NCBI RefSeq assembly: GCF_011762225.1
Contig: NZ_JAASQI010000007.1
Coordinates: 1 to 64,000, forward strand
Length of the DNA stretch: 64,000 bases
Origin: Pseudochelatococcus lubricantis
GTDB taxonomy: Bacteria; Pseudomonadota; Alphaproteobacteria; Rhizobiales; Beijerinckiaceae
Direction of reading: 5' to 3'
Under the pieces are notes generated by a model, which saw only the letters and a program-made list of their open reading frames with translations, searched no databases and was not told the origin of the DNA. The translations under genes were made by a program, and so were the position numbers. Shown here in pieces: positions 34,224 to 43,097 of this stretch (the stretch's first letter is position 1; each line of letters starts with the position of its first letter).

Positions 34224-35003
34224 ATGAATCTGGAACTCGACGGCAAGACGGCGCTCATCACCGGCGCCTCGAAAGGCATCGGCCTTGCGGTTGCACGAGC
34301 GCTGGCGAAGGAAGGTTGCGACCTTCATCTCGCCGCCCGCGACGGCGAGGCGCTCGCAGCCGCCCGGAAGGAGATCGAAACGGCGCACAAGGTTCGCGTG
34401 GCCCTGCACGCGCTCGACCTGTCGCACGCGCAGGCGACGGAAAAGCTTGCGGCCGATGCCGGCGATATCGATATTCTCGTGAACAACGCGGGCGCCATCC
34501 CCGCCGGCTCGCTGGAACATCTCGACGGCGAGGCATGGCGACGCAGCTTCGATCTCAAGGTATTCGGCTATATTACGCTGGCGCGCGCCTTCTACATGAA
34601 AATGAAAGGCAAGGGAGGCGTCATCGTCAATATTATCGGCAACTCGGGCGAAAACTGGGATGCCGGCTTCATCGCGGGCAGCACGGGCAATGCCGCGTTG
34701 ATGTCCTTCACCAAGGCGCTGGGCGGCGCGAGCTTCGAGGACGGGATACGGGTCGTCGGCATCAACCCGGGCCCCGTCGCGACGGAGCGGGTATCGACGC
34801 TCATGAAGCGCAAGGCCGACGAAACGCTGGGCGACGAAAACCGCTGGCAGGAACTGTTCGAAAAATACCCCGGCGGCCGGCCGGCATCCGTGGAGGAAGT
34901 CGCCGATCTGTGCGCCTTCCTGTCGTCCGCGCGTGCCAGCTACATATCGGGCACCGTCGTCACCATCGACGGCGGCTTCTCCGCCCGTCGCCGCGCCGTA
35001 TGA
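34224..35003 (+). CDS. SDR-family protein lacking the YxxxK motif
   Basis: 259 residues. The nucleotide-binding half is normal (TGASKGIGLAVA, NNAGAIPAG), as is VVGINPGPVATERV after the active-site region and the C-terminal SGTVVTIDGG. The expected Tyr-x-x-x-Lys is absent: the aligned stretch reads NSGENWDAGFIAGSTGNAALM, so neither the catalytic Tyr nor Lys is in place. The rest of the fold is well kept, suggesting a distinct clade rather than a decayed gene. GGGGAG lies 7 nt before the ATG. Single gene closed by a terminator. Confidence 0.82.
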   Translation: MNLELDGKTALITGASKGIGLAVARALAKEGCDLHLAARDGEALAAARKEIETAHKVRVALHALDLSHAQATEKLAADAGDIDILVNNAGAIPAGSLEHLDGEAWRRSFDLKVFGYITLARAFYMKMKGKGGVIVNIIGNSGENWDAGFIAGSTGNAALMSFTKALGGASFEDGIRVVGINPGPVATERVSTLMKRKADETLGDENRWQELFEKYPGGRPASVEEVADLCAFLSSARASYISGTVVTIDGGFSARRRAV

Positions 35004-35010
35004 CGGGACC

Positions 35011-35046
35011 GGCAGGCGCGTTTCCAAAGAATACGCGCCTGCCTTT
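35011..35046 (+). terminator. Terminator after the orphan SDR
   Basis: Perfect 11-bp stem GGCAGGCGCGT (35011-35021) / ACGCGCCTGCC (35033-35043) with an 11-nt loop, followed by TTT. Confidence 0.85.
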
Positions 35047-35073
35047 CATACGCAATTCACGTGGCGCGACCCG

Positions 35074-35103
35074 AAAAGGCCGCCCTTGTTCATGGGGCGG
35101 CCT
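35074..35103 (-). terminator. Terminator of the liv operon
   Basis: Stem AGGCCGCCC (35077-35085) / GGGCGGCCT (35095-35103), perfect over 9 bp. On the minus strand it is followed by TTTT (complement of AAAA at 35074-35077), placing it downstream of the binding-protein gene. Confidence 0.8.
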
Positions 35104-35159
35104 TCTGTTGCGAGCGGTCGCCGGCATGCGGCGGCTTGTCCCTTCCGGAGGCGTTGGTA

Positions 35160-36365
35160 TTACTTGCCCTTGGTGATCGGACAGGCGCTCTCGGAAAGCG
35201 GCCGGAAGGCGCGTTCCGCGGGAATGGTGGAGACCACGCGGTAATAATCCCAGTCGTAGGCCTTGTCGGCGGGCGACTTCACCTCGACCAGATACATGTC
35301 GTGGACCATGCGGCCATTGGGCAGCAGCTTGCCATGGCGCGAGAACATGTCCTCGACGGGGTTATCGCGCATCCAGGTGAGCACCTGGTCGGAGTCCTTG
35401 CTGCCCACGGCCTTCACCGCCCTGAGATAGTGCAGCACGCCCGAATAGATGCCGGCCTGCGCCTCGCCCGGCATCTTGCCCGTGCGCTCGTGGAAGCGCT
35501 TGGCGAAGGCGCGGGTCTGGTCATCCATGTCCCAGTAATACGGCACAGCGAATTGCAGGCCCTGCATCATGTCGAGGCCAAGGCCATGCACATCGGTAAT
35601 GAAGGTGAGCAGGCTCGCCAGCCGCTGCCCGCCCTGCTGCAGGCCGAACTCGCGGCCCTGCTTGATGGCATTGATCGTCACATCGCCGCCCGACGCCAGC
35701 GCCACGATCTTGGCGCCCGAATTCTGCGCCTGGAGCAGGTAGGAGGAGAAGTCGAGCGTCTGCAGCGGATGACGGACGCTGCCGACGATCTTGCCGCCGG
35801 CCCCGGTGACGGCTTCGCGCATGGCCTCCTCCATGCTGTGGCCATAGGCATAGTCCGCGACAAGCAGAAACCAGGTGTCGATCCCCTGCTCGATCAGGGC
35901 GCGGGCGGCGCCGCGCGTCTGGGAATAGGTGTCGAAGGTCCAGTGCAGCCCGTAGCCGTTGCACGAATCCTCGGTCAAGCGGTCGGTGGCCGCGCTTGCA
36001 TAGATCGCAATCTTCTTTTTCTCGGCGGTGAGCGTGTTCACCGCCAGCGCGATGGCGGAATTCGGCACGTCGAGGATGACGTCCACGCCGTCGACGTCAT
36101 ACCATTGCCTCGCGGTGTTGAGGCCCACGTCGGGCTTGTGCTGGTGGTCGGCGAAAATCAGCTCGATCTTCTCCCCCAGCACCTCTCCGCCGAAATCCTC
36201 GATCGCGAGGCGCGCGGCCTCTACCGATCCCGCGCCGGAGAGGTCCGAGAAGGGGCCGCTCATGTCCGTCAGCACGCCGAATTTCACCTTTTCCGCCACG
36301 GCCGCGCCCGCCGTCAGGTTCATGGCCAGCACCAGCGGCAACAGATATTTCCAGGGTTTTCCCAT
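35160..36365 (-). CDS. livK: Branched-chain-type ABC substrate-binding protein
   Basis: 401 residues with a signal peptide (WKYLLPLVLAMNLTAGAAVA). Peripla_BP_6 fold: FGVLTDMSGPFSDLSGAGSVEAA at the start, the FADHQHKPDVGLNTARQWYD segment and FLLVADYAYGHSMEE in the hinge region. HAAT-family receptors bind many ligands besides Leu/Ile/Val, including aromatic acids. Here it is last in an array with an acyl-CoA synthetase, crotonase and SDRs, so an organic acid is more likely than an amino acid. Confidence 0.87.
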   Translation of the reverse strand: MGKPWKYLLPLVLAMNLTAGAAVAEKVKFGVLTDMSGPFSDLSGAGSVEAARLAIEDFGGEVLGEKIELIFADHQHKPDVGLNTARQWYDVDGVDVILDVPNSAIALAVNTLTAEKKKIAIYASAATDRLTEDSCNGYGLHWTFDTYSQTRGAARALIEQGIDTWFLLVADYAYGHSMEEAMREAVTGAGGKIVGSVRHPLQTLDFSSYLLQAQNSGAKIVALASGGDVTINAIKQGREFGLQQGGQRLASLLTFITDVHGLGLDMMQGLQFAVPYYWDMDDQTRAFAKRFHERTGKMPGEAQAGIYSGVLHYLRAVKAVGSKDSDQVLTWMRDNPVEDMFSRHGKLLPNGRMVHDMYLVEVKSPADKAYDWDYYRVVSTIPAERAFRPLSESACPITKGK

Positions 36366-36390
36366 TACGATTCCTCCTTTGGATTCTGCT

Positions 36391-37374
36391 TTATAGTTGT
36401 TGCTTCAACCGGCCCGCGATGAAGCCGACGATGCCCTCCCTGAAGATGAGCACTGCGAGGATGAAGATCCCGCCCTGCACGACAGTGACCCACGCGCCGA
36501 GATGGGCGAGGTAGTTCTGCATCGACACGACGACGAGCGCGCCCGCGATGGGCCCGAATACGGTGCCGATGCCGCCGATGAGGGTCATCAGCACCGGTTC
36601 TCCCGACATCGACCAATGAACGTCGGTGAGAGAGGCGAGCTGGAAGACGATGGCCTTGGTGGCGCCGGCGAGGCCGGCGAGACCGGCGGAGAGCACGAAC
36701 ATCGCCAGTTTGTAATGCAGCGGGCGGTAGCCGAGCGAGATGGCGCGCGGTTCGTTCTCGCGGATCGCCTTGCAGACCTGCCCGAAGGGTGAATGGATGA
36801 CGCGGTAGATGAGCAGGAGCCCGCCCATGAAGACAGCCATGACGAAATAATACAGCACGCGGTCGTCGGCGAAGCTGATGAGGCCGAGGAGCCTGCCGCG
36901 CGGCACGGCCTGAATGCCGTCCTCGCCGCCGGTGAAAGGGGCCTGAACGGACAGGAAGTAGACCATCTGCGCCAGCGCAAGGGTAACCATGGCGAAGTAG
37001 ATTCCCTTGCGGCGCACGGCGAGCGCGCCGAACACCGCGCCCAGCACCATCGCCACCGCGGTGCCGGCCAGGATCGCGAGTTCCGGCGTGAGGCCCCATA
37101 CCTTGGCGGCGTGCGCGCTGACATAGCTCGCCATGCCGAAATAGGCGGCGTGGCCGAAAGACATCAGCCCGCCAAAGCCGAGCAGGAGGTTGAAGGCGCA
37201 GGCGAACAGCGCGAAGCACAGCACCTTCATCAGAAAAACGGGATAGACGAGGAAGGGCGCGACTGCGAGCATCAGCGCAAGGCCGATGAAGATGGCCCGG
37301 TGCAAGGTCCGGGTGCGGTCGCCGCCGGAGGCGGGTGCGACGCCGGCCGCGACGGTCGTGGAAACATTGGCCAT
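36391..37374 (-). CDS. livM: Branched-chain-type ABC permease LivM
   Basis: 327 residues, nine to ten helices. LivM features: the FNLLLGFGGLMSFGHAAYFGMASY segment, GAVFGALAVRRKGIYFAMVTLAL and the EAA-like SLGYRPLHYKLAMFVLSAGLAGLAG coupling loop. Its ATG shares one base with the livH stop. The N-terminal extension (VAAGVAPASGGD) is polar and not a signal peptide. Confidence 0.9.
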   Translation of the reverse strand: MANVSTTVAAGVAPASGGDRTRTLHRAIFIGLALMLAVAPFLVYPVFLMKVLCFALFACAFNLLLGFGGLMSFGHAAYFGMASYVSAHAAKVWGLTPELAILAGTAVAMVLGAVFGALAVRRKGIYFAMVTLALAQMVYFLSVQAPFTGGEDGIQAVPRGRLLGLISFADDRVLYYFVMAVFMGGLLLIYRVIHSPFGQVCKAIRENEPRAISLGYRPLHYKLAMFVLSAGLAGLAGATKAIVFQLASLTDVHWSMSGEPVLMTLIGGIGTVFGPIAGALVVVSMQNYLAHLGAWVTVVQGGIFILAVLIFREGIVGFIAGRLKQQL

Positions 37375-38273
37375 CAGGTAGCCCTCCCGAACAGGCCGGC
37401 CGGCTTGATGAGCAGGACGATGGCCATGATGATGAAGATCACGGTCGCGGAGATTTCCGGATAGAACACCTTGGTCAGCCCCTCGATGAGGCCGAGACCG
37501 AAGCCGGTGATGATGGAGCCGAGGATCGATCCCATGCCGCCGATCACCACCACGGCGAAGACGACGATGATGATGTCCGCGCCCATATTGGGATTGACCG
37601 AATAGATCGGCGCCGCCAGCACACCCGCGAAGGCGGCGAGCGCGACGCCGAAAGCGTAGGTCAGGGTGACCAGACGCGGCACGTTGATACCGAAGGCCTC
37701 GGTCAGGACGGGGTTCTCGGTGGCGGCCCGCAGATACGAGCCCAGGCGGGTTTTCTCGATCATGTACCAGGTCGTCAGGCAGACCGTGAGCGACGCGACG
37801 ACAACCCAGCCGCGATAGTTCGGCAGGAACATGAAGCCGAGATTATGCCCGCCCGAAAGCAGCGGCGGGATGGCATAAGGCAGGCCCGAGGCGCCGTAGT
37901 AGTTGCGGAACAACCCCTGGATGACCAGCGCCAGCCCGAAGGTGAGCAGCAGGCCGTACAGATGGTCGAGCTTGTAGAGTCGCGATATCAGCAGCCGCTC
38001 CGCCACTATCGCCAGGGCGCCGACGATCAGCGGCGCGAGGAGCAGCGCCCACCAATAGCCGATGCCGGCGTAGTTCAGCAGCATCCAGGCGGCGAACGCG
38101 CCCAGCATGTACTGCGCACCGTGCGTGAAATTGATGATGTTCAGGAGCCCGAAGATCACTGCCAGTCCGAGGGAAAGGATCGCGTAGAACGATCCGTTGA
38201 TCAGACCGAGCAGCAACTGGCCGAACAGAACCTGGGGTGTGATGCCGATCAGCTCGAACATGGCACGGCCCAT
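37374..38273 (-). CDS. livH: Branched-chain-type ABC permease LivH
   Basis: 299 residues, eight helices. Diagnostic LLLGLINGSFYAILSLGLAVIFG and NFTHGAQYMLGAF at the N-terminus and ATENPVLTEAFGINVPRLVTL as the coupling region. Pairs with LivM in the inner membrane. A second Met four codons in (38261) could also be the start. Confidence 0.9.
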   Translation of the reverse strand: MGRAMFELIGITPQVLFGQLLLGLINGSFYAILSLGLAVIFGLLNIINFTHGAQYMLGAFAAWMLLNYAGIGYWWALLLAPLIVGALAIVAERLLISRLYKLDHLYGLLLTFGLALVIQGLFRNYYGASGLPYAIPPLLSGGHNLGFMFLPNYRGWVVVASLTVCLTTWYMIEKTRLGSYLRAATENPVLTEAFGINVPRLVTLTYAFGVALAAFAGVLAAPIYSVNPNMGADIIIVVFAVVVIGGMGSILGSIITGFGLGLIEGLTKVFYPEISATVIFIIMAIVLLIKPAGLFGRAT

Positions 38274-38356
38274 GCCGATGCAAGCTGCGATCCGGCCCGT
38301 GCCGGCAATCTCGCCTGTCTCATTTTTCTTCCTCCCCTCCCCTCACCCGCCCGGCG

Positions 38357-39094
38357 TCAGACGCCGAGATAGGTCTGGAGCTTGTCGTGGTTGGCGTCGA
38401 GTTCGTCGTTGGCGATCATGTCGATGACCCGCCCCTGCTCGACGATGTAGTGGCGATCCGCGACCGATTGCGCGAACCGGAAATTCTGCTCGACCAGCAC
38501 GATCGTGAAGCCCTCCTGCTTCAGCCGCGCCAGCGTGCGGCCGATCTGCTGGATGATGACCGGCGCCAACCCTTCGGTCGGTTCGTCGAGCAGCAGGGTG
38601 CGGGCGCCGGTGCGCAGGATGCGGGCGATGGCCAGCATCTGCTGTTCGCCGCCCGACAGCTTCGTTCCCTGGCTCGCGAGCCGCTCCCTGAGGTTCGGGA
38701 ACAGCTCGAAGATCTGCTCGACCGTGAAGCCGCCCGGCCGCACCTGCGGCGGCAGCATCAGGTTCTCCTCGACGTTGAGCGAGGCGTAGATGCCGCGCTC
38801 CTCCGGCACATACGCGATACCGAGGCGCGCGATGGCGCGCGACACCATGCCGATGGTTTCGGTGCCCGCGAAGGCGATGGAACCGGTGCGCCTGCCGACG
38901 ATGCCGATGATCGATTTGAGCGTCGTGGTCTTGCCCGCCCCGTTGCGCCCCAGCAGCGTCACCACCTCGCCCGGCTTCACCGCGAAGGTGACGCCGTGCA
39001 GCACGTGGCTTTCGCCATACCATGCGTGCAGGTTCTCGACGGCGAGCTGCGGCGCCGGGTCAGCCTGTGCCACGTTCCTTGCCGTCTCAGCCAT
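38357..39094 (-). CDS. livF: Branched-chain-type ABC ATPase LivF
   Basis: 245 residues. Walker A GRNGAGKTT, signature KLSGGEQQMLAIAR, Walker B LLLDEPTEGLAP and switch His region VLVEQN (the usual LivF variant lacking His). The start overlaps the livG stop by 8 nt. An 83-nt gap leads to livH. Confidence 0.92.
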   Translation of the reverse strand: MAETARNVAQADPAPQLAVENLHAWYGESHVLHGVTFAVKPGEVVTLLGRNGAGKTTTLKSIIGIVGRRTGSIAFAGTETIGMVSRAIARLGIAYVPEERGIYASLNVEENLMLPPQVRPGGFTVEQIFELFPNLRERLASQGTKLSGGEQQMLAIARILRTGARTLLLDEPTEGLAPVIIQQIGRTLARLKQEGFTIVLVEQNFRFAQSVADRHYIVEQGRVIDMIANDELDANHDKLQTYLGV

Positions 39095-39854
39095 GACCTG
39101 CTCCGATGTACGCCTCGATCACGCGCGGATCCTTCGACACGGTGGCGTAGTCGCCCTGCGCCAGGACCCGCCCGCGCGCCAGCACGGTGATCGTGTCCGA
39201 CAGCGAGGCGACGACCGACAGGTTGTGCTCCACCATCAGAATGGTGCGGTTGGCGGCGATGCGCCGGATCAGCGCCGCGATGCGCTCGACATCCTCATGG
39301 CCCATGCCCGCCATCGGCTCGTCGAGCAGAAGCATCTCCGGATCGAGCGCCAGCGTCGTGGCGATCTCCAGCGCCCGCTTGCGGCCGTAGGGAAGCTCGA
39401 CGGCCTTTGCGGCGACGAAATCGCCCAGCCCGACGGCGCCGACGAGATTGCGGACTTCGTCGTCGAGCGTGTCGAGCGTCCGCTCCGAACGCCAGAAATC
39501 GAAGCTTTCGCCGCGCTTCTTCTGCAGCGCGATGCGGACATTCTCCATGACGCTCATGTGAGGAAACACGGCCGATATCTGGAAAGAACGGACCATGCCG
39601 AGACGCGCGACATCGGTGGGCTTCGTCGCCGTGATGTTACGGCCGTTGTAGGTGATCGTTCCCCTGGTCGGTTCCAGAAACTTGGTCAGGAGATTGAAGC
39701 ATGTCGTCTTGCCGGCGCCGTTGGGGCCGATCAGCGCATGGATGCTGCCGCGGCGGACGCGCAACGTTACGTCGTCCACAGCCGTAAAGCCCTTGAAATC
39801 CTTGGTTAATCCTTCTGTTGCGAGGATAATGTCATCGGACATGGCCATCGGCAT
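39087..39854 (-). CDS. livG: Branched-chain-type ABC ATPase LivG
   Basis: 255 residues. Walker A GPNGAGKTT, signature LPYGRKRALEIA (normal LivG variant of LSGGQ), Walker B LLLDEPMAGMG and MVEHNLSVV. The ATG at 39854 follows GGAGGAGGG by 9 nt; later Met codons (39848, 39842) are possible. First gene of the transporter sub-operon and preceded by two operator-like palindromes. Confidence 0.9.
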   Translation of the reverse strand: MPMAMSDDIILATEGLTKDFKGFTAVDDVTLRVRRGSIHALIGPNGAGKTTCFNLLTKFLEPTRGTITYNGRNITATKPTDVARLGMVRSFQISAVFPHMSVMENVRIALQKKRGESFDFWRSERTLDTLDDEVRNLVGAVGLGDFVAAKAVELPYGRKRALEIATTLALDPEMLLLDEPMAGMGHEDVERIAALIRRIAANRTILMVEHNLSVVASLSDTITVLARGRVLAQGDYATVSKDPRVIEAYIGAGHG

Positions 39855-39914
39855 GCGCTGCCGCCCTCCTCCCTTTGGGGTCCCTCCAGACCCTGTGTTA
39901 TTTTTTGTGATTAG

Positions 39915-39955
39915 TCGCATAATATGCGATTTTCGTCAATACGCATCATACGCGA
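39915..39955 (-). promoter_or_regulatory. Paired operator-like palindromes upstream of livG
   Basis: TCGCATAATATGCGA (39915-39929) is a perfect 15-bp palindrome around one base. A second, related site reads TCGCGTATGATGCGT on the minus strand (39941-39955), 11 of 15 matches, centre to centre 26 bp. A -35-like TTGACG (minus strand, 39934-39939) lies between them. A similar site occurs at 45500 beside the IclR gene. Confidence 0.6.
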
Positions 39956-40008
39956 TACATATTATATCGTGCTCAACGGGATTGTCGCCGCTTCCTCGGC
40001 ACCGTTGT

Positions 40009-40836
40009 TCAGAGAGGGCTTTCGCGCGGAAAATCCGGCTGTCGTTTTTCGCGGTGCGCTGCCAGGCCTTCCCTGACATCCGGGGAGGAGAAGCCGAGAA
40101 ACTCCAGCGCCAGCGACGTGTCGAAGGCCGGGCCGGCCGAACGCAGCCAGTTGTTGAGCGCGTATTTTGTCCAGCGGATCGCGCTGGGCGCGCCCTCGGC
40201 CAGCCGGACGGCGATCTCCAGAGCCCTGGCGTCCAGCTCGGCGTCGTCCACCGCCAGCGCGACGAGGCCGATGCGCTCCGCCTCCTCGCCGGACAACGCC
40301 TCGCACAGCAAAAGGTGGTACTTGGCCTTGGCCATGCCGCACAGCAGCGGCCAGACGATCGCCGCATGGTCGCCCGCCGCGACGCCAAGTCTGGTATGGC
40401 CGTCGATGATGCGCGCATCCTTCGCCGCGATCGGGATGTCCGCGAGGAGGCCGCAGGCCAGTCCCGCGCCGACCGCGGGACCGCGCATGGCGCTCACCAC
40501 GGGCTTCGAACAGTTGAGCAGGTTGAAGACGATGTCGCGCGCCTCCTTCCAGTTCCGGGCCCTGGTATCGAAGTCGTTCATGATCCGCTCGATCATGCGG
40601 AAGTCGCCGCCGGCAGAGAAAGCGGCGCCGTGGCCGGTGATGATGACCGCCGACACCGAAGTGTCGACATCGACATCGCGCCAGACGCGCGCCAGCTCCC
40701 CGTGCATGACCTGATCGACCGCGTTCAGCCGCTCGGGATTGTGCATGACGATACGCAGGACGTTGGGATGCGGCCTCTCGAAGCGCAGGCGCTCGTAGCC
40801 GCGAAAGATTTCGCCATTCGATGCCGCGGCGCTCAT
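40009..40836 (-). CDS. Enoyl-CoA hydratase/isomerase-family (crotonase) protein lacking both catalytic Glu
   Basis: 275 residues. Crotonase fold: [34 protein letters not shown] oxyanion-hole region and [19 protein letters not shown]. The two Glu used by hydratases are missing: the first is replaced in GAGLACG and the second in [16 protein letters not shown] different reaction on an acyl-CoA (for example decarboxylation, ring hydrolysis or isomerisation) is therefore likely. The start overlaps the acyl-CoA synthetase stop in an ATGA, so synthetase and crotonase should work in sequence. Confidence 0.85.
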   Translation of the reverse strand: MSAAASNGEIFRGYERLRFERPHPNVLRIVMHNPERLNAVDQVMHGELARVWRDVDVDTSVSAVIITGHGAAFSAGGDFRMIERIMNDFDTRARNWKEARDIVFNLLNCSKPVVSAMRGPAVGAGLACGLLADIPIAAKDARIIDGHTRLGVAAGDHAAIVWPLLCGMAKAKYHLLLCEALSGEEAERIGLVALAVDDAELDARALEIAVRLAEGAPSAIRWTKYALNNWLRSAGPAFDTSLALEFLGFSSPDVREGLAAHREKRQPDFPRESPL

Positions 40837-42758
40837 GTCGGAACCTCCGCCTCGCCCGGCCGGGAGCGCAGCTGCGCGACCGCCTCCGGATTCACCAGCC
40901 CCGACACGTCGCCGACCGGCTCCCCGATCCAGATCGACCGAACCACGCGGCGCATGATCTTCATGCTGCGGGTCTTGGGAAGATCGCCGACGAACGCGAC
41001 CGCCTTCGGCCGGAAGGACGATCCGAGCCCCTCGACCACGGCCCGCCGCAGTTCGTCCACAACCTCGGGCGTCTCGCTGACACCGCGCGCGAGCACGCAG
41101 ACGCAGACCACGGCAGAGCCCTTCACCGGGTCCGGGACGCCGATCGCCGCAGCCTCGGCCACCTTGCCGGTGCCCAGCAGGAACGCCTCGATCTCGGCCG
41201 GTCCGGTGCGTTTGCCGGCGATCTTGATCGTGTCGTCCGAGCGGCCGTGGATGAACCAGTTCCCGTCTGCGTCGACCGACGCGAAGTCGCCATGCACCCA
41301 CAGGCCGGAGATGGTCGACCAGTAGCTCTCAAGATAGCGGTCCGGGTCGCGCCACAGGCCGCGCGTCAGGCCGATCGACGGAACTGTCAGCGCCAGTTCG
41401 CCGACCTCGCCGCGCGGCAGCGGGCGACCCGTCAGATCGACGACGACCGCGCCCATGCCGGGGATGGGGCCGCCGAAGGCGCATGGCTTGAGGTCGCGAT
41501 GCAGGATCGTGCTGGCGATGATGCCGCCGCCGATCTCGGTGCCGCCCGAGTAGTTCAGGATCGGAGCCCGGTTGCCGCATACCTTGTCGCGGAACCAGTT
41601 CCACGCCTCCGGCGTCCACGGCTCGCCCGTCGCGGCGGTGACGCGCAGCGTCGACAGGTCGTAGCTCTCCACGGTGCCGGGCGGTTGCTGCATGAAGGCG
41701 CGCACCATGGTCGGCGCGACGCCGAGGAAGGTGATGCCGTAATCCTGCGCCAGCCGCCACAACCGGCCGGGCTCGGGATAGTCGGGAACGCCCTCGGCCA
41801 GCAACATGGTCGCACCGACCATGGGCGAGGCGACGGCCAGTATCGGCCCCGTGAGCCAGCCCATGTCGCTCATCCACAACAGCCGGTCGTCGGGCCGCAG
41901 GTCGAGGATGGTGCCGAAGTCGAGCGCCACCTTCGTCATGAACCCGCAATGCGAGTGGACCGTGCCCTTGGCCTTGCCCGAGGTTCCCGAGGTGTAGACC
42001 AGCATGGCCGGCGTCTCGGCCGGCAGCTCCACGGGCGCCACCGGCTCGCCCGTCGCGAGCAGCTCCGCCCAGCCGAGCCAGCGCGGATCTGGATGGGCCG
42101 CATCCCGCGGCACGACCACGATATGGCGAAGCGACGGCGTCATGCCGCGCAAGGCATCGATCGTTTCCGCCATCTCGATCGCCTTGCCGCGGCGCAAGGT
42201 CCGATCCACGGTGACGACGGCGACCGCACCGGCGTCCCCGAGACGCTCGGCCACTGCCTGCGCGCCGAAGCCGGAGAACATCGGCAGCGCGATGGCGCCG
42301 ATGCTGACGATGGCGAGGAAGGCGGCGATGGTTTCCGGAACGGAGGGCATGAACAGACCCACGACGTCGCCCCTGCCGATGCCGAGCGCCGTGAGCCCGC
42401 CCGCGGCCCGGGCCACGGTCTCCTGCAGCTGCGCGTAGGACACCGCCCGCCGCGTGCCGTCCTCCCCTTCCCACAGGACCGCGTCCTTGCCGCCGAGACC
42501 ATTGGCGATGGTGCGGTTCAGGCAATTGTAGGCGATGTTGGTGGTGCCGCCGATGCACCATTCTGCCCATTCCGGCCCCTTCGACACATCGAGCAGACGC
42601 TCGTATGGCTTGAAGAAGTGCAGGCCGTGAAACTGCATGACCGCCGGCCAGAACCATTCGGGATCGCGCGCGGCGCGTTCGACCAGTTCGTCATAGCTGG
42701 TAAGGCCGTGGAGCGTGAGGAAGCGCTCGATGGGCGCGGTGCCGTTTTCGCTGCTCAT
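40833..42758 (-). CDS. Acyl-CoA synthetase (acetyl-CoA-synthetase-like AMP-binding enzyme)
   Basis: 641 residues. N-terminal ACS domain (WCIGGTTNIAYNCLNRTIANG), P-loop YTSGTSGKAKGTVHSHCG, NYSGGTEIGGG, the WVHGDFASVDADGNWFIHGRSDD hinge and the C-terminal catalytic Lys in KTRSMKIMRR (Met replaces the usual Gly). It activates an organic acid to its CoA thioester with ATP; the size is that of acetyl- or acetoacetyl-CoA synthetases but substrate is open. ATGA overlaps on both sides couple it to the Dabb and crotonase genes. Confidence 0.88.
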   Translation of the reverse strand: MSSENGTAPIERFLTLHGLTSYDELVERAARDPEWFWPAVMQFHGLHFFKPYERLLDVSKGPEWAEWCIGGTTNIAYNCLNRTIANGLGGKDAVLWEGEDGTRRAVSYAQLQETVARAAGGLTALGIGRGDVVGLFMPSVPETIAAFLAIVSIGAIALPMFSGFGAQAVAERLGDAGAVAVVTVDRTLRRGKAIEMAETIDALRGMTPSLRHIVVVPRDAAHPDPRWLGWAELLATGEPVAPVELPAETPAMLVYTSGTSGKAKGTVHSHCGFMTKVALDFGTILDLRPDDRLLWMSDMGWLTGPILAVASPMVGATMLLAEGVPDYPEPGRLWRLAQDYGITFLGVAPTMVRAFMQQPPGTVESYDLSTLRVTAATGEPWTPEAWNWFRDKVCGNRAPILNYSGGTEIGGGIIASTILHRDLKPCAFGGPIPGMGAVVVDLTGRPLPRGEVGELALTVPSIGLTRGLWRDPDRYLESYWSTISGLWVHGDFASVDADGNWFIHGRSDDTIKIAGKRTGPAEIEAFLLGTGKVAEAAAIGVPDPVKGSAVVCVCVLARGVSETPEVVDELRRAVVEGLGSSFRPKAVAFVGDLPKTRSMKIMRRVVRSIWIGEPVGDVSGLVNPEAVAQLRSRPGEAEVPT

Positions 42759-43051
42759 GCTGCCACCTCGGTATCGAGCACGACGATGCGGGAAATGAAG
42801 GGCGACATATATGTCTTCATTTCCACATGCGCGGGGGAGACCTGATAGGCGTCGTGAGCCTGCGAGGACCGGAAGGTCGCAACCACCCCGTGAGTGAGGC
42901 CGTCGCTGCGCGAGGCGCCGTTCTGCGCCATCGCATAGGTGACGAGGCCGTCGCACTCCGCGCGCACCCGCCGCACGTAGTGTTCGACCTTGTCGAAAAA
43001 GGCCGCGTTCGCCTCGGACGTGAAACTCATCAGAACGATGTGATAGAACAT
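42755..43051 (-). CDS. Dabb family (stress-responsive A/B barrel) protein
   Basis: 98 residues. FYHIVLMSFTSEANAAFFDKVEHYV and the terminal SPAHVEMKTYMSPFISRIVVLD are the pattern of dimeric alpha-beta barrel Dabb proteins, with the His at HIVLM and the HxxM-type end. Some Dabb proteins are ring-cleaving or cyclising enzymes. Coupled to the acyl-CoA synthetase by ATGA, so it is part of the catabolic pathway. Confidence 0.78.
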   Translation of the reverse strand: MFYHIVLMSFTSEANAAFFDKVEHYVRRVRAECDGLVTYAMAQNGASRSDGLTHGVVATFRSSQAHDAYQVSPAHVEMKTYMSPFISRIVVLDTEVAA

Positions 43052-43097
43052 GGATCGTGTTCCCCGTATTGTGCCTCTGTCGTTGGCTTGCTGCCGT

